Source: Oscheius dolichura
Taxonomy: Eukaryota; Nematoda; Chromadorea; Rhabditida; Rhabditidae
Length of the DNA stretch: 64,000 bases
Reading direction: 5' to 3'
Assembly (NCBI GenBank): GCA_932521035.1
Contig: OW051496.1
Location: 4,340,001-4,404,000, forward strand
Within the stretch, counting starts at the first letter, position 1, and each line of letters begins with the position of its first letter. The position numbers were made by a program, and so were the translations under genes. Below are positions 12,701 to 25,200 of the stretch, in pieces. The notes under the pieces were generated by a model. The model worked only from the letters and a program-made list of their open reading frames with translations. It had not been told where the DNA came from and made no database searches.

Positions 12701-14729
12701 CCGCCGGTGGGTTGTGGCTGTCTCAATTAGTCCGACTTCACCTCTCCCCTTGCCGTCCTCGGTACAATGTCGGCCTGATTTATTATGTATTTTACGGGGT
12801 CAGTCGAATCAGAGATTGGAATAGTACGCCAGAGGGGGAGACGCGTGGCTTTTGATCTCCTCGAGCCTCTCGCGTACCTTTTCTCGGGCAGGAGAGAGGT
12901 CAAAAATTACTCTGTGATAATGTCAAGGGTACTTCAAGGTTCCTCCCAAAAAAGGAGATGAAAAGAAAGATTATTGGCCAAGAATTCCTTGAACTCCTTT
13001 TGTCCTCCAAAGGAACGCTTCTTGACTCTCGAGATACTGTAATGTCAGTTCAAACGGGAGAGAATTCCATGTCTTCTCCCTTTTTTTGGTGGTAAAAAGT
13101 CAAAGTTCAAGGAGGCGAAGGAAAGGGGAGCTACTTTGAAGGGAACGCCTTCTAATGAACGACTACCGTAATACAGTACGGAGACCGTAACAAGGGGTGG
13201 CCTCTCCCCAGTTTAATGTCTTCCCTCCAATTGAAAATAGCTTTTTCCTGTTGCAGTTGCAAACGGCCAGCTGTAGCTACCTTTATCGAATTATATTCTG
13301 TGGTGTGTTGTGACCACAAAAGTTTCGATAATTTCATCGCGGCAATCTCCTTTCCTCGACTGTTCTCGTTGTCTCCGGTCTGTTTATATCCGTAGTTTTG
13401 GAAGAGCCGCTGATCCGCCGGCGTCATCTCTCCTCCGTCCCCCCACGTTAGCCGCGATTATCCAGTCAGCATATGTTTTCGTTATCACTTCCTGGCGGTT
13501 TCCCCCTTCTGCCCCGGACCATCCGCAATTCAGTGTGCTTGCTGGAATTGCAGATGCGAGGACCAGATTCATATGAAAACTCACGAGAAGGGCGTAGGCG
13601 AGGCCATGGGTCAGCCCGGGGCACCTCCAGTCCTTGGCCAGGGGGAGATTGAACCCTTTTTTGCTACTTGGTTGGATTCGATTCCGGGAAGAGGACAGGC
13701 TGTCCCTTGGGTACAGCTCGGTTCTACCCAACAGGTGCAGGTCCGTCCATTATGGCTGTCGTCAGTTGATTCCCTATTCCGACCAATGTTTCCCCGAGAC
13801 AAAGGGCACGGTCCGGCCTCTCCTCCGCTCTCCTCTGAGGTGTCCCTCCTCCCGTGTACTCTATCCTCCTAAAGAAGTGAACTCCCGCTATAAAAAGCGG
13901 CCAGCTGTTTTGCCCGTCGTCTATCCTCCAGCAGTCTGCCGTCCTTAATTAAACGAAGATCTTCATCACTCTATTCACAACTTACTTCCCATAAATAGCC
14001 GGTCCTCCTCTGATCCCGTTCCGGAATTTTTGAACTTTCCAAGACCCCACGTAAACAGGGCCGTGTCTCGGGGTCTCGAGTAATTTTCAACCGGCAGGAG
14101 GAGCCAGATACAATTAGTTCTCCCAGCCAGATTCTCTTTTTTGTCTCTCCCTCCCACCTGACTCACCTCTCCTCTCGCTGTCCTCCTTCGAGGCCAACTG
14201 GGGTATCGAGAAGCAGGGTGACCCCTCGGGCAGCTGATTAGATAAAACACACTGGAATTATCCAATCTGTTCTCAGACGACCGGGGTCTCTCCCCCCTCT
14301 GTTTTCGCCGTCGTACCAGAAGATACGGGGCAGTGTTTCTTTGCCGGGTGGGGTAATTCCCAATTAGACGGGTCTCCTCCTCCCCTTACCTGACTAGTCC
14401 CCATCCGGGAAATGCCCTCGTCCTCTATTCTTCCCCCTTATCCGGAATTAGTCGCCTGGCTGACTTCCTTTCTCTCGATGACGAAAACAGCCGCTCTCGA
14501 ACCGTTTCTCACCCCCCGTATTCGTGTGTTTATTGGCCTAGTTAGGGTCACACTAGTTCCCAGATATCCGACGTTACTCTGTATCTGCTCTCAAATGGCC
14601 ACTTTAATTCTGAGAAGGGGCGGGAGGAGTACTTGTACGAGAGGGGGACGCGGTCAATTAGGAACATTTGACATGGATTGTTATCTCTGCCCCCTGGATG
14701 TTCACTCAACTCATCCAGCCGTTTTCAGC

Positions 14730-17157
14730 ATGTCCAACGACTCGGAATGTCTTAATCTCAACGAGGAACTCTGGTACTTCCGAGGGGATTACACTACACG
14801 GGTCAGTCCTCGTCCTCCCCGTTCGCCTCTGACCATCCCCTTCAGGTGCCCACGATGGCTATATTCGCCCTCTTCTATGCTATCATCATAATCTTCGGGG
14901 TCATCGGCAACACCTGTGTCATACTGGCCATCACGAGGAACAAGTGAGTTCGAATTAGCCGCCTTCTCTCGTTAGGGCACGTGTGCTCGAAACTAGCAAA
15001 GAAACGCACCCCGAGGATTATTAAACGCGTGGGCTCTGTAGGCTTTTTAAGCGTTCCCTTCTTTTAATTGAAATCTTTATAGGACTCTGCAAACAGTGCC
15101 GAACATGTTCATCCTGTCGTTGAGCTGTTCGGACATCGTGGTGTGTTGTATCTCGGCCACCATCACCCCCATCACGGCCTTCAAGAAGGAGTGGATTTTC
15201 GGAGCCGCCCTCTGTAGGATAGCTCCCTTCATCGCGGTATCCCCCCGTCCTTCTCCTTACTCATCCCCTCCTCTTCAGGGTATCTCTCTCTGTTTCTCCA
15301 CCTTCACCCTGACGGCCATCTCTATAGATCGGTATATGCTGATCCGGTTTCCCATGAAGAAGCCGCTGTCCCATCTCCAGGCGATGGTGGTCATCGGGGT
15401 CAGTCTGCCCGTCCTCGTCCTCTCAATCCTCCTCTTTCAGTTCATCTGCCTCTTGGCCGCCTCCATCACTTCTCCCATAATTTTTAAACAGAAATTAGGA
15501 CCGTTTGCTAATTTCTGTGGGGAATACTGTACAGGTAGGCCGTTCTCTCCTTTTTCTTCAATCCTCCCCTGTTCAGAAGATTGGAGCGGCAACGAGAGTC
15601 AGAGGCGTTTGTACGGGACGGCGCTGGTCTGTGTCCAATTAGTGGTCCCCTTGATCATAATCATCGTCTCGTACACGGCGATCTCCCTCCGAATTGGACA
15701 GAGCATGATTCTGAAAGGAGCAAAGAAACAGACCAGTGACAACTGGGAGGCACACCTGACAGACCAGCAGCGGATGGCCGTCCGGCGGAAACAGAGGACG
15801 AATCGGATGCTGATAGGCATGGTGGTCGCCTTCTCCCTCAGGTAGCCATCCTCCCCTCTTCTCCCCCAATCCCCTCTCCAGTTGGTTCTGGTCGGTCTCG
15901 TTCAACGTCCTCCGCGACTATGACTACCTGCCGGAGTGGATAAAAGAGCAGGAGTATCTCTTCGGGATCGCCACCCACTGCATCGCCATGACCTCTACTG
16001 TAACCTTGTCCTCCCTCCCCCAAAATAGACATCCTCCAGGTCTGGAATCCTCTGCTCTATGCCATGTTGAATCTCCAACTGCGGGCGGCCTTCGTCGACC
16101 TGATGCCCGAGTGTCTCCGAGAATATTTCGGCATGACCCAGGAGAAGAGCTCGCCCCTCATCGGGGAGGCGGCCTCCCGTCTGACGCACACAAAGTACGG
16201 TGCCAACGGCTCGACTCAGACCCAGGTAACGGGGAATGCTGGCACGTGTCGAAAGATCTCTTCTACTTCTCTCTATCCTTGTCACAGCACAGTTCACACG
16301 GGGACGAGCCACCCGAGCGGAATCCTCTCCTATATGTTATTTTAGATGTCCGATTTGTCCGTGACCTCGATGGTAAGTTTTGTCCCTATCTTAGAACAGT
16401 GACCAATGTCTTCCCCCCGTCTTTTTACCAAATTAAACATAACAAAAATGACTTCCAAAATTTCCGCTCGAGTGTCCCCGTGTCCGCGATGAATCGTGGC
16501 ATGTTCTTGTAGGCATGGCATGTTTCTCTTCTTCACGACAAGGAACAAACATTATTCTTGGGAGGTCACGTGCACGCAGGTCTCCGTTACTTTTACTTCT
16601 TCTACTTTTCCAATTTTCCGGGACACTGTAACTTTATTCGATTCTCATTGTTCGTACTCACCACAGTGATCCTCTTTCACAGTAAAAACAAACGACTCTT
16701 CTGTCCTCTTACCCGTAGATAGATCTGTTTCTCGCTTCTAATAGAGAAATATTCAGACCCTCCGGCCGGTTCCGCTCGCTCTTTCAGCGAGAGCCAACGG
16801 CGGATCAGCAGTCTCAGCTTTTGTAGACGAGTCCTCTCTTGCTCCGGTTTCCCGCCCAGCTTCTCGCCAATCTTCCCGCCTTAGCCAAAAAGGCAGCCGT
16901 AAAGTATCGGCGATCAAAGTTTTTCTACAGGTGCAGGTTTTATAACCCCATTACTTTGAATGTTCCAGACAGTACAAAACGACGATGAGCAGCTTCTTAT
17001 CGACACCGATTCCAATTCCACTCCTGATTCTAATCCGCCAGGAGAGACGCCGTCTTCTGAGGAGCGTCGTCGTTCCACGGCGTCTTGTGCTCGTGTTACA
17101 CGGCCTCCTGAATTTTTTTCCGTGCAGACCATTCTTGTACGCAACAGCTCATTTTGA
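14730..17157 (+). CDS. Rhodopsin-family neuropeptide receptor (NPY/NPF-like)
   Basis: Start ATG at 14730, eight bases after a GTTTTCAG that may be a trans-splice acceptor. TM1 has GNTCVILAI; TM2 has LSLSCSDIVVC; TM3 ends SIDRYMLIRFP (the DRY motif). A hydrophilic loop carries CGEYC, followed by TM5. TM6 reads SWFWSVSFNV instead of the usual CWxP. TM7 is TSTVWNPLLYAMLN (NPxxY), rebuilt across intron 16000-16039. The tail continues through 16346-16371 (MSDLSVTSM) and an in-phase exon at about 16967-17157 rich in D, S and P. That last exon is less certain; reading on after TM7 would stop at 16512. The pattern fits invertebrate NPF/sNPF-type peptide receptors coupled to G proteins at the neuronal surface. 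The exact ligand cannot be inferred. Confidence 0.8.
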
Positions 17158-17605
17158 CTAAGTCCTAATGTTTCTCTTATTCATTTCATTGTTTCCTCCC
17201 ATCTGATCTTGATATCATTTTCTAACGGTTTCCTTAGCACGGGTGAAAACTGTAAAAAAGATATAGGTTGCGTCTGTACGGCAATTATGTAAAGTATATT
17301 ATACAAGTACAGTGAACAGTTTTAATCTAATCTCTATAAAGATAAAAAATACAGGAAAATATTTTGAACCAATCTACATGAGATAGGTACGCGGTTCGTT
17401 AATAAACGACAAAGTTGTTAAGATATTAAAAAAGCGCAAAATATCAATTGGCATTTAAGTCAAAAAATAACAACCTCTAGTTGAACTTCTGAGTTAGCAG
17501 GTTATGTCGCAGTCAAATGGTCAGATCGTCAATAAGCACCAGGGTTAAAGTAAAATAGAACATTTGTACAGGAAAAATGAATAGATGTACACAGGGATAT
17601 GGAAC
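17158..17605. other. AT-rich convergent spacer
   Basis: This AT-rich sequence lies between the 3' ends of the GPCR and ECT2 genes. It marks the start of an AT-rich block. No gene or repeat is seen. Confidence 0.5.
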
Positions 17606-20600
17606 TTAGTTCTCCTTATCTTCTTCGTGTATATAATCGGGGAAAGCCCCACATTGACGGGTGCTTGGTCTTCGGAACAGATTCATTGTGGAAAAGCGTG
17701 ACCTGGAAGTGTAGATCATTTTCAATTATATGCCTAACTATGCCTAACTAAAACTAAAGTAATAAGCTGCACACACATTTATACAAGCTAGCTTGTAACA
17801 TCGCACCGCTGTGTGACCATACCTCAGACTGCGCTTCGGCGTACCAAACATCGGTGATTCGGGCGTAGCAAATGCCGGTGTTTTGGGTGTGGCAAATTCC
17901 GATGATGCAAGTATATTGGGTGAAGATTTAGCGATTGGTGAAGAATAAGCGTCGCTTCGAGGATGGATGTCATACAATGGAGTATTTGGAGCTCTTCTCA
18001 TAGCTTCGGCACTTGTCTCGTGGGATGGAGCTTCCACTGAAAACATTTACAAGATTAGCTAATTTCAAATATATACTAATTTCACGGAGATTGCTTCGGC
18101 TAGAAGTCATCTTGGAGAGTCGATTAGCCACACTCATGCTAGCACTACTTATTGCTCTTCTTAACAAACTGCCACCGCGAGACATAGTGTAATTCATTGT
18201 TGCGTTGTGGTTATTCTCTCTAATTCTGAAATAAAACAATTTTAATTTAGAAAAGGAAAAATAACTAACCTTTTCAGATATTTCCTCAATATATCGTCAA
18301 CTTCAGGATAATGTTCTAGTAGTTCACTAAGAGGATACGCTCCATATGCACTTCGTATTTGTCTTCCAAACTCCATCATAATCTTAAAAAGAAAAAAATT
18401 TCAATATCTTTCCTGGATACTCACTTGCTGCTGAGTATGTGCAAAAAGTTCGTTCATTGCGTTTTTGTCAGTGGGATGAATTATCCAAACGAGATCCTGG
18501 GAAATATCTTCTCTAACCGTAATAACTTGCAATGGAGCACCGCTGGGAGAAGGATAATACAGCAGAGAGGCATTCTCATTTTCTTGAATGTCACACAAAC
18601 TTCTTATATCGCGAACATGTTGTATCGGAATATGCTTTATGTATTTAAGTCTATAAAATAATATATAAATAATAATGCGTTAATTATACGGTTTTTTATA
18701 ACTTTTTCTCAGTGTGGATAGTGAAGTTTGTTTTTTAAGTCGACTCATTGTTCCAGTTGGTTTACGGTGTAATCCTGGTGGAGAATGACTTGTCTGCTCT
18801 CTCGTCTTACAAACCTAGAACATAATAAAATACATACCAAAAGAACTGATGCATACCACTACGACATCGTTAAATAACAATATTCGAACGTCAATTTTCT
18901 GCCATTTTTGAAAACCACCCGTTCCAGTAATGGAAACAGCATCCATTTCGGCCAAAAACACTCTACGAGAGCAAACCAAATGATCCTGAAACGTTTAACC
19001 TAACAAAACATGACATACTGGGACTTTATCCATATCTATAAATTTTGTAAGATGGGCGATTTTTGAGTCAGTTTTGAAGCGAAGTTGGTTAGCGTTCCTG
19101 GAAATTTAAATTTTTTAACAAAGGTGAACATACGTTAGTACTTGTTGAAGAACTGATACTGCATCGGAGAGTTTGTTAATCTGGGATTGTTTATTTGTTC
19201 TTTTTTGCAGTTCTTTCAGTAAGAGAATGACACTGGGCAATCTTTGAACTGGTCGAATTATCAGATCATTTAGTTTGTTACGGTTAAATTCGGGGTCTGA
19301 TTCTTTTGACTAAAAAGTAGTTTGATAATAAAATTTTCAACAAGACAAACCCTAATAAACGTATGGAAACGAGGATGTTTTTGGTCGGCTTGTTCAAAAC
19401 ATTGTTTAATACTTTCATAACTATTAATAAATGGAGGATAAGCTTGTTGCATTTTGTTTTTCTCCGATATCCACATCTAAAAAATAATAATAATAGTAAA
19501 TGAATTACTTACATCAGCGATATCATAGGTATCTACGTTCTTTTTGGAAGAGTGTGGAGTCGCAGTATTGTTCGTCTTATCCCAACTGTCAACGTGTGCT
19601 TGTACTTTTTGAAGAATTGTATTGTGAACACTAACTATAGCAGGGATTTTTCCAAAAATGAGCTGCTCTCAAAAATAAATAATGAAGAAATTCAGTTTAC
19701 CTGCAGATCAGTTTTGGTAATAGCGGTTTCGCCTTCCTTTGAAATCCACTCTTGATATATCATTGTGCGAAGCTGTAATAAAATAATTGCTTTAAAAATA
19801 AAGTAATACTTTGAGAGCTAAGTTGAGAGCGGTGATATAATTTCTTTCAGTTTCTAAGAGTTCCAAAACAACTTGTTGCCGCTTGTCATATCCTTTAGTA
19901 CTTATCGGAGTCGCAGGAGTTCTTGGTGTTCGAGCCAATGGCGAGTTACAAGTTTCCAAATCATCGCTTGAAAAGTCATCTGACCCTTCTGAAACAGAAT
20001 CTTCTATATTCCAAATTAATAAACAAAGTAAAAATTAATTAAGTGTTAATTGTAACACGAAATTTAAAACAGTAACTTACTACTTCGCTCACAGTCGGCC
20101 AAACTTCCTGTTGACTTTACTCTTCCATAGCTGTTAGCCTACAAATATTTAACTCTAAAATCAGCCATTGACTCACCATTCTGCACAGGTCAGGATAGTC
20201 CTTCAAGAAATAATTATCCTCATTTAAACAACGATTTACATTAAGGGATTGCCACAGCCACTATAAATATAATACTAATGGCATCACAAAAACATCGCTT
20301 ACATGGTCAGTGACAGCCATTTGATTTTCGGAGATTTCTATATTTTTTAGCTCATTATATGTAGGATCACAGACAATGTGTGTTGCAAGTTTTACGTCGG
20401 CCACTATCGAGCCACCTGGAAAGTTACTGTAAGTCTGATTTTTAAAAAAAAAAAGGTCACCTTTTGCAGTGACATTCTTCGTCATATCGTTGACATCACT
20501 TTCCGAAAAACCAATGAAAAAAATTCTTAAACCTTCGAAGACGCCCATAGCATAACGCTCCAACTTAAAAAAAAAACCATTTAAAGAAATAAATGTAAAT

Positions 20601-21599
20601 TTACCAGCTTCTCATCTAGGACATTGAGGGAAGAATCAAACCTGTGAGACCAACAATACTCAACCCATTCAGGTTTTAACGTATGTATTTCCATAAATGC
20701 GGCTGTGCGTTGTTCTCGAATAAGTTCTTTACCAACGAAGATTGCTGTTTTCTGGTTTTCTTTCGGCAAAGCACGGACACTGCCTTGTATGTCTCTTTTA
20801 ACTCTGCCACCCATATACTGAACATGGCGAGCATAGACTTTTTTCTCTCGATGTAAATCGCTTGACAAGATTACAATTACTGAAGACATGTGTACATTGT
20901 GTAAGGGACGTTTCGGTTTCGGACAGTAGAGGGTCTAGAATTTGACCATTTGTAAATAAAAAACAGCATACCTCCTCTGAAAGACGACTCTTGACATATG
21001 GAAAACCGACAATACGTGTCCCTGGATGGTCTGCCCCATCTATAAAAACAGCGCAACCTCTATCGAAACGTTTACAAACATACGTTCTTCTGCAATTCTA
21101 TTGAAATGTTCTCCAGAAAAGTCTTTGAAATAAAAAATAACATCCCGACTACCAATATATTCTTCACCAGTTGGACTATGTACTAATTCAATATCAGGCC
21201 ATTTTTCCTGAAATTAAAAAAGTATTGTCATCGCTCTTGCTCATAATCATATCTGCCTTGGATTTCTATTAATAGGCATCAACTAATAGAATCCAATTTC
21301 CTAACACAACTCACTTTAATTTCTTCTATAAAAGCCAGTGTTTCTGGATCGTTCTCTAAATTTACAAAGCATAGTCGTCTAATTAGCGATGTTGCATGCA
21401 CTGGTGACTTTCCAGTAGTGGGAGACAAAAATGTAGATGTATCTGGTCCTGTCATCGCATGTGAGCTGAAACTAGAAACATTGAAATGCATTTTACAAGA
21501 ACCAAGTTTTAAAAAAAGGAGACTTTTCACATTTTTACAGTTAGAGATATTTTCTCGAATAAAGTCAATTTGCAAGCTTTCAATGAATACTTGATCCAT
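17606..21599 (-). CDS. ect-2: ECT2 RhoGEF (BRCT-DH-PH)
   Basis: Minus-strand gene with many 40-60-bp introns. In order: an N-terminal BRCT0-like region (about 21.6-21.1 kb); BRCT1, starting near MSSVIVILSS with LKPEWVEYCW at its end (20.9-20.6 kb); BRCT2 with IFFIGFSESDV and TDHWLW (20.55-20.2 kb); a linker with TPRTPATP; and a DH domain (about 19.9-19.1 kb) with the hallmark RPVQRLPSVILLL. Then comes a PH domain with RILLFNDVVVV and a basic, Ser/Thr-Pro-rich tail. The last exon reads SRFSTMNLFRRPSTR and ends in DKEN. ECT2 activates RhoA at the cell equator to start cytokinesis and in early embryo polarity; its BRCT repeats bind phosphorylated CYK-4/centralspindlin. The gene is divergent from UTX, with a 646-bp shared upstream region. 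Confidence 0.92.
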
Positions 21600-22245
21600 T
21601 TTTTCTAAATAGAAATTCTTCTAGTGAGTAGCAAAATGACAAACTGATAAGAGAAGCATGTTTACAGGTGACAAATAGCAGATAAAGGGGTGTGACTTTC
21701 TAGTTTTCTTGAATGTTTGAATTGAATTTGTTCGCGGCTAGACGCACTAAACCTCGTGCACGCAATTCGTAATCCGAAAAATTCTCGTCGGTGAAAATTG
21801 TCTTGGAGAATTCGCTTTGCTCTGATCGCTTCGATTCTGCTTTTTCGCACTGTCTTCTCCTTCCATTCACCCAGATGCGCTATTTTATGTCCAAATTATC
21901 AACCAGCGATGTAGTTATCATAATATTTGTAGAGTAGCCTCGTCCGACGTTTAGCGGACTTGGCAAGTAGCCAAGTCTGCTCAATTGACTTCAATTCCGC
22001 TGATTTCAACGATTTTTCTTGTTGCATTCATAGATTTTCCATGAATTTGTCAACAAGATGAAAAATTGTCCATAAGCAATTATGGAAACAGCAGGAATTT
22101 CCCCTTTCGGAGTCATTTCTTCCAGCCATTATGGTGTACCTTCCAACCTGTCATTCATGAGCTCATCTCCAACCAGATCGGATAATTTACGTTCAGATAG
22201 TTTGTCAAAATTGCGCCTGTCATATATACACCGCCTCCAGGCAAC
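21600..22245. promoter_or_regulatory. Divergent promoter region of ect-2 and utx-1
   Basis: This is the 646 bp between two start codons on opposite strands. It contains an 11-bp-stem hairpin (21954-21980, GGACTTGGC facing GCCAAGTCT, 5-nt loop) and a small palindrome CCATAAGCAATTATGG near 22066. A short minus-strand frame at 21662-21850 shows no family. A shared bidirectional promoter is inferred from position only. Confidence 0.4.
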
Positions 22246-25200
22246 ATGGACGCGCCTCGTCTACTGGAGGTATCGTTTCACACGTGAAGTAAAAGATAAG
22301 CTAATTTTAGGTGATGCCCACCTTCAACACGGAAGAAAAATATAGATTTGTATCCCTTACTAGGTGAAAAATACTTGCTATTCTTATAAAAAAAAGGGTT
22401 TCAGTCTGAATTTCAACGAATTTATTTGTTATCCAGTAGACAAAATCATCCACCTGCCAATGCTCGATAGAAGCGTCCTCTTCAAAGTGAGCTCGCTTCA
22501 GATCAAAGAATTTCATTTCAGGGAAAACGTGTTCTTGAATGTTGTCTTGAAAGAGTGCAAAAAATGGATCCGAACTCTCCCATATATAAAAAACTTTATT
22601 TCAAGGTAGAATTTTCCCGTTTTTCCAGTTCAATTCTTTAGACAATGTCAAAATTTGGCCATATTACTCTCCTTGCCCAAGATTGGGTTGCTGGTGAGTG
22701 TTTCCCTATTCCTTTCAATTTATTCTATCTTTCTAGCCGTGTCCTGCTACCAAGAGGCGTATAAATGTGACCCGGACGAGTTCTGGAAAGAGCCTGGCTA
22801 TTATTTTGGACTTGGACTGTGTTACCTCCATTTCAAAGACTTCAAATTGTAAATTCCTCAAATTAGAGAAAGAGATCCGTCATTTCAGAGCAGCGGATGC
22901 CTTCCAACGGGTGTTGTACACTTACCCGACACTGGACTGTATAGTCGAAATCAAGGCCCGTCTGGGTCTCTGTCACCAGAACATGTCCAACTATGACCAG
23001 GCCCTCAAGGTGTCCCGCCTCTCTCCCTATAAATAATACAATTTACAGTATTACAACCAGGCGATGTCGGAACTGCGAGAATCGATGATGCTCCCCAAAA
23101 TACACATCCGATTCAACATCGCCCTGACAAAAGAGAACTCGGGGGAGCTGAGCAAGGCCGAGGAGGACTATAAACAGATCCTCGACGATGTGAGTCTGCA
23201 CAATACCCAGTACCGTCTCCCTTTCAGTTGAACAATCACGTCCGAATACACCAGAATGGACAGTATCTAGCGGATCAGGTCAAGCTGCTGGCTGCCTTGA
23301 ATAGACAGCTCGGTAGGGTTGAAAAGGGGAAATTGAATAGAAAATAAATAGGCTGGGTCTCGTACCGCCACCCGGCCGAGTCCTCGGAAGACAGGAACCG
23401 TCGCCTCGGGGACGCGGAGAACTACTTGAACCAGGCCCGGTCGGTGGAGCCGTACAACGGGAGGACGTACTACTTCTTCGGCCGCTGCTACGGGGAACTG
23501 CCGGCCAAGGCCCACGACGCCTTCATCAACTACCGACACTCGATAGACAAGAGCGAGGCCGACGCCGACACCTGGTGCTCCATCGGCTGGCTCTACCAGC
23601 AACAGAACCAGCCCATCGATGCCCTCCAGGTGAGAGGCCCCCTCTATACAACTGCCCCAGTCACCCTCCCAGTCATCCTCCCTACTCACCCCCTGTCCCT
23701 ATTACTACAATTCCCCTTACTCTTCCAGGCCTTCGTGTGTGCCGTCGAGTTGGACGCGGAGCACAGTGCCGCGTGGACGGACCTCGGCCAGCTCTACGAG
23801 ATCCACCACCAGTTCGAGGACGCCCTCAACTGCTACAAGCAGGCGGTCAAGTTCAATCCAGGTAAGGTGTCTATCAGTCATCGAGGGGGGAGAGTAGTGT
23901 AAAACGCCATTAGACTCTCGTTTTCGAGAAGAAGCTTCCCATTGGTCACGGGGGACACGGCTTCTCCCCGGTCTATCTTATCAGGCCATTTTCCGCACTG
24001 TCTCGACTATGAGTAAGCGCTGTTTTTGGTCTCTTATCCTCCATTCCTCTCCCCCTTTTCTCTTGATTCTATGAAAAATAAGAGGAAGCCCTGGAGGGAT
24101 AATCAGAATCTCTCGAAAGAAAAACAAGGTCACAAGTCAAGAGCCACAGTCGTCGTCCTCCTCCCTTCGGCTGTCAGCCATCTGTCCTCGCTCCCGCCCG
24201 CTCTGTCTGCGTCCCCACGGCTTAAATGGGACAGCCGGACGACGTGCAAGAGGCGCATTTGGCCCTTTGCCAGAGGCCGGCTGGTCACCGGCCAGCGGTC
24301 AGCCATCCTTCCCCCCTCAACAGCTGGCGCGTTTTATTGGACACGCCGGGCTCCTCCCAGTCGAACGGCTGTCCACTCTTCGACCGCATCGTTTCCCTTT
24401 CTATTTTCATTAAATTAAGCAGGGGTAGATGGAACAATCGGGCCCGGAGGTGGGGGTGCTAGTAGCAGTTGTACAAACAGTCAAACCGTCCAGTGCTGCC
24501 CCCGGTGTCAGGCTGCATCGGCATCCCCCTTTGACCCGATCTGCCCCTGTCTCTTTCCTTTTTCATTAGAATATTCCAATTGGCTTCAGTATCGCTCATC
24601 TCCCCCCAGACGGCATAATTACGACGGATAATTGAGGGCCCCTCCAATCAATTGGTCAAGAGATTTCCCCTTCTGGGACAACAAGACTAATTCTATTACC
24701 CGAGACACCTGTCCTCCCGGGAGTCTCCCTCCCAGGATGGGCATGTTCTGTGGTCTCCTTTCCGCGTCACCGGCTCACTTCTACGACATGTGTACTTTAA
24801 GCGGAGGCGGAAACCGCTAAAACGTGGTCTCAACACCCCCTCCCACCTTTTGTTTCTAGTCTTCCTCGTTCTCTCTTAATTTAACTGGGGGTGGATAATA
24901 AGCGGACAAAGGAAGACGCCCCCTTTTGTAACCTGAGCTGTGAATTGGGTCTCGTCCTTCTCCTCGGCCTATTGTCACCCGGCAGAGAAGAGCCTCCCTC
25001 CCTGCCTAATAATGATACAACCCACGGCTGACCCCGTGCCGATCTTATCGCTCCATCGGCAACGAGTATACGACACAGATGTCAGCTCGGCCGAAAGATC
25101 CGTGGGAAGGCCCCTAAAATACTCGGGTTTGTGACCGGCCATGGGAAGAGCTGTTTTCGGGAGAGCCAACGGGAGAAGGCACGGCGACGACGACGTGCAT

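Larger units (their letters stand above)
1467..14729. other. 13-kb pyrimidine-rich gene-poor region
   Basis: The + strand is dominated by CTCCTCC/TCTCCCC-rich sequence with scattered AATTAG motifs. Long open frames occur on both strands (for example 2494-3204 + and 13384-13731 -), but they show no recognisable domain, no coherent exon chain and strong repetition of S, P, R and L as expected from CT-rich DNA. The same texture fills the large UTX introns, so it is the normal noncoding texture of the GC-rich compartments. A few exon-like cassettes (see 7099-7311 and 9547-9774) are the only pieces worth testing. It may include distal regulatory DNA or 5' exons of the GPCR gene. Confidence 0.5.

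Noticed and set aside
13152..13731. Minus frames with protein-like composition (MTPADQRLFQNYG and MNLVLASAIP)
   Set aside because: Neither matches a family and no exon chain could be built.
22307..22516. Minus-strand ORF resembling a SAM-like helix ([11 protein letters not shown])
   Set aside because: The + strand here forms in-phase UTX N-terminal exons, so the minus frame is a shadow.
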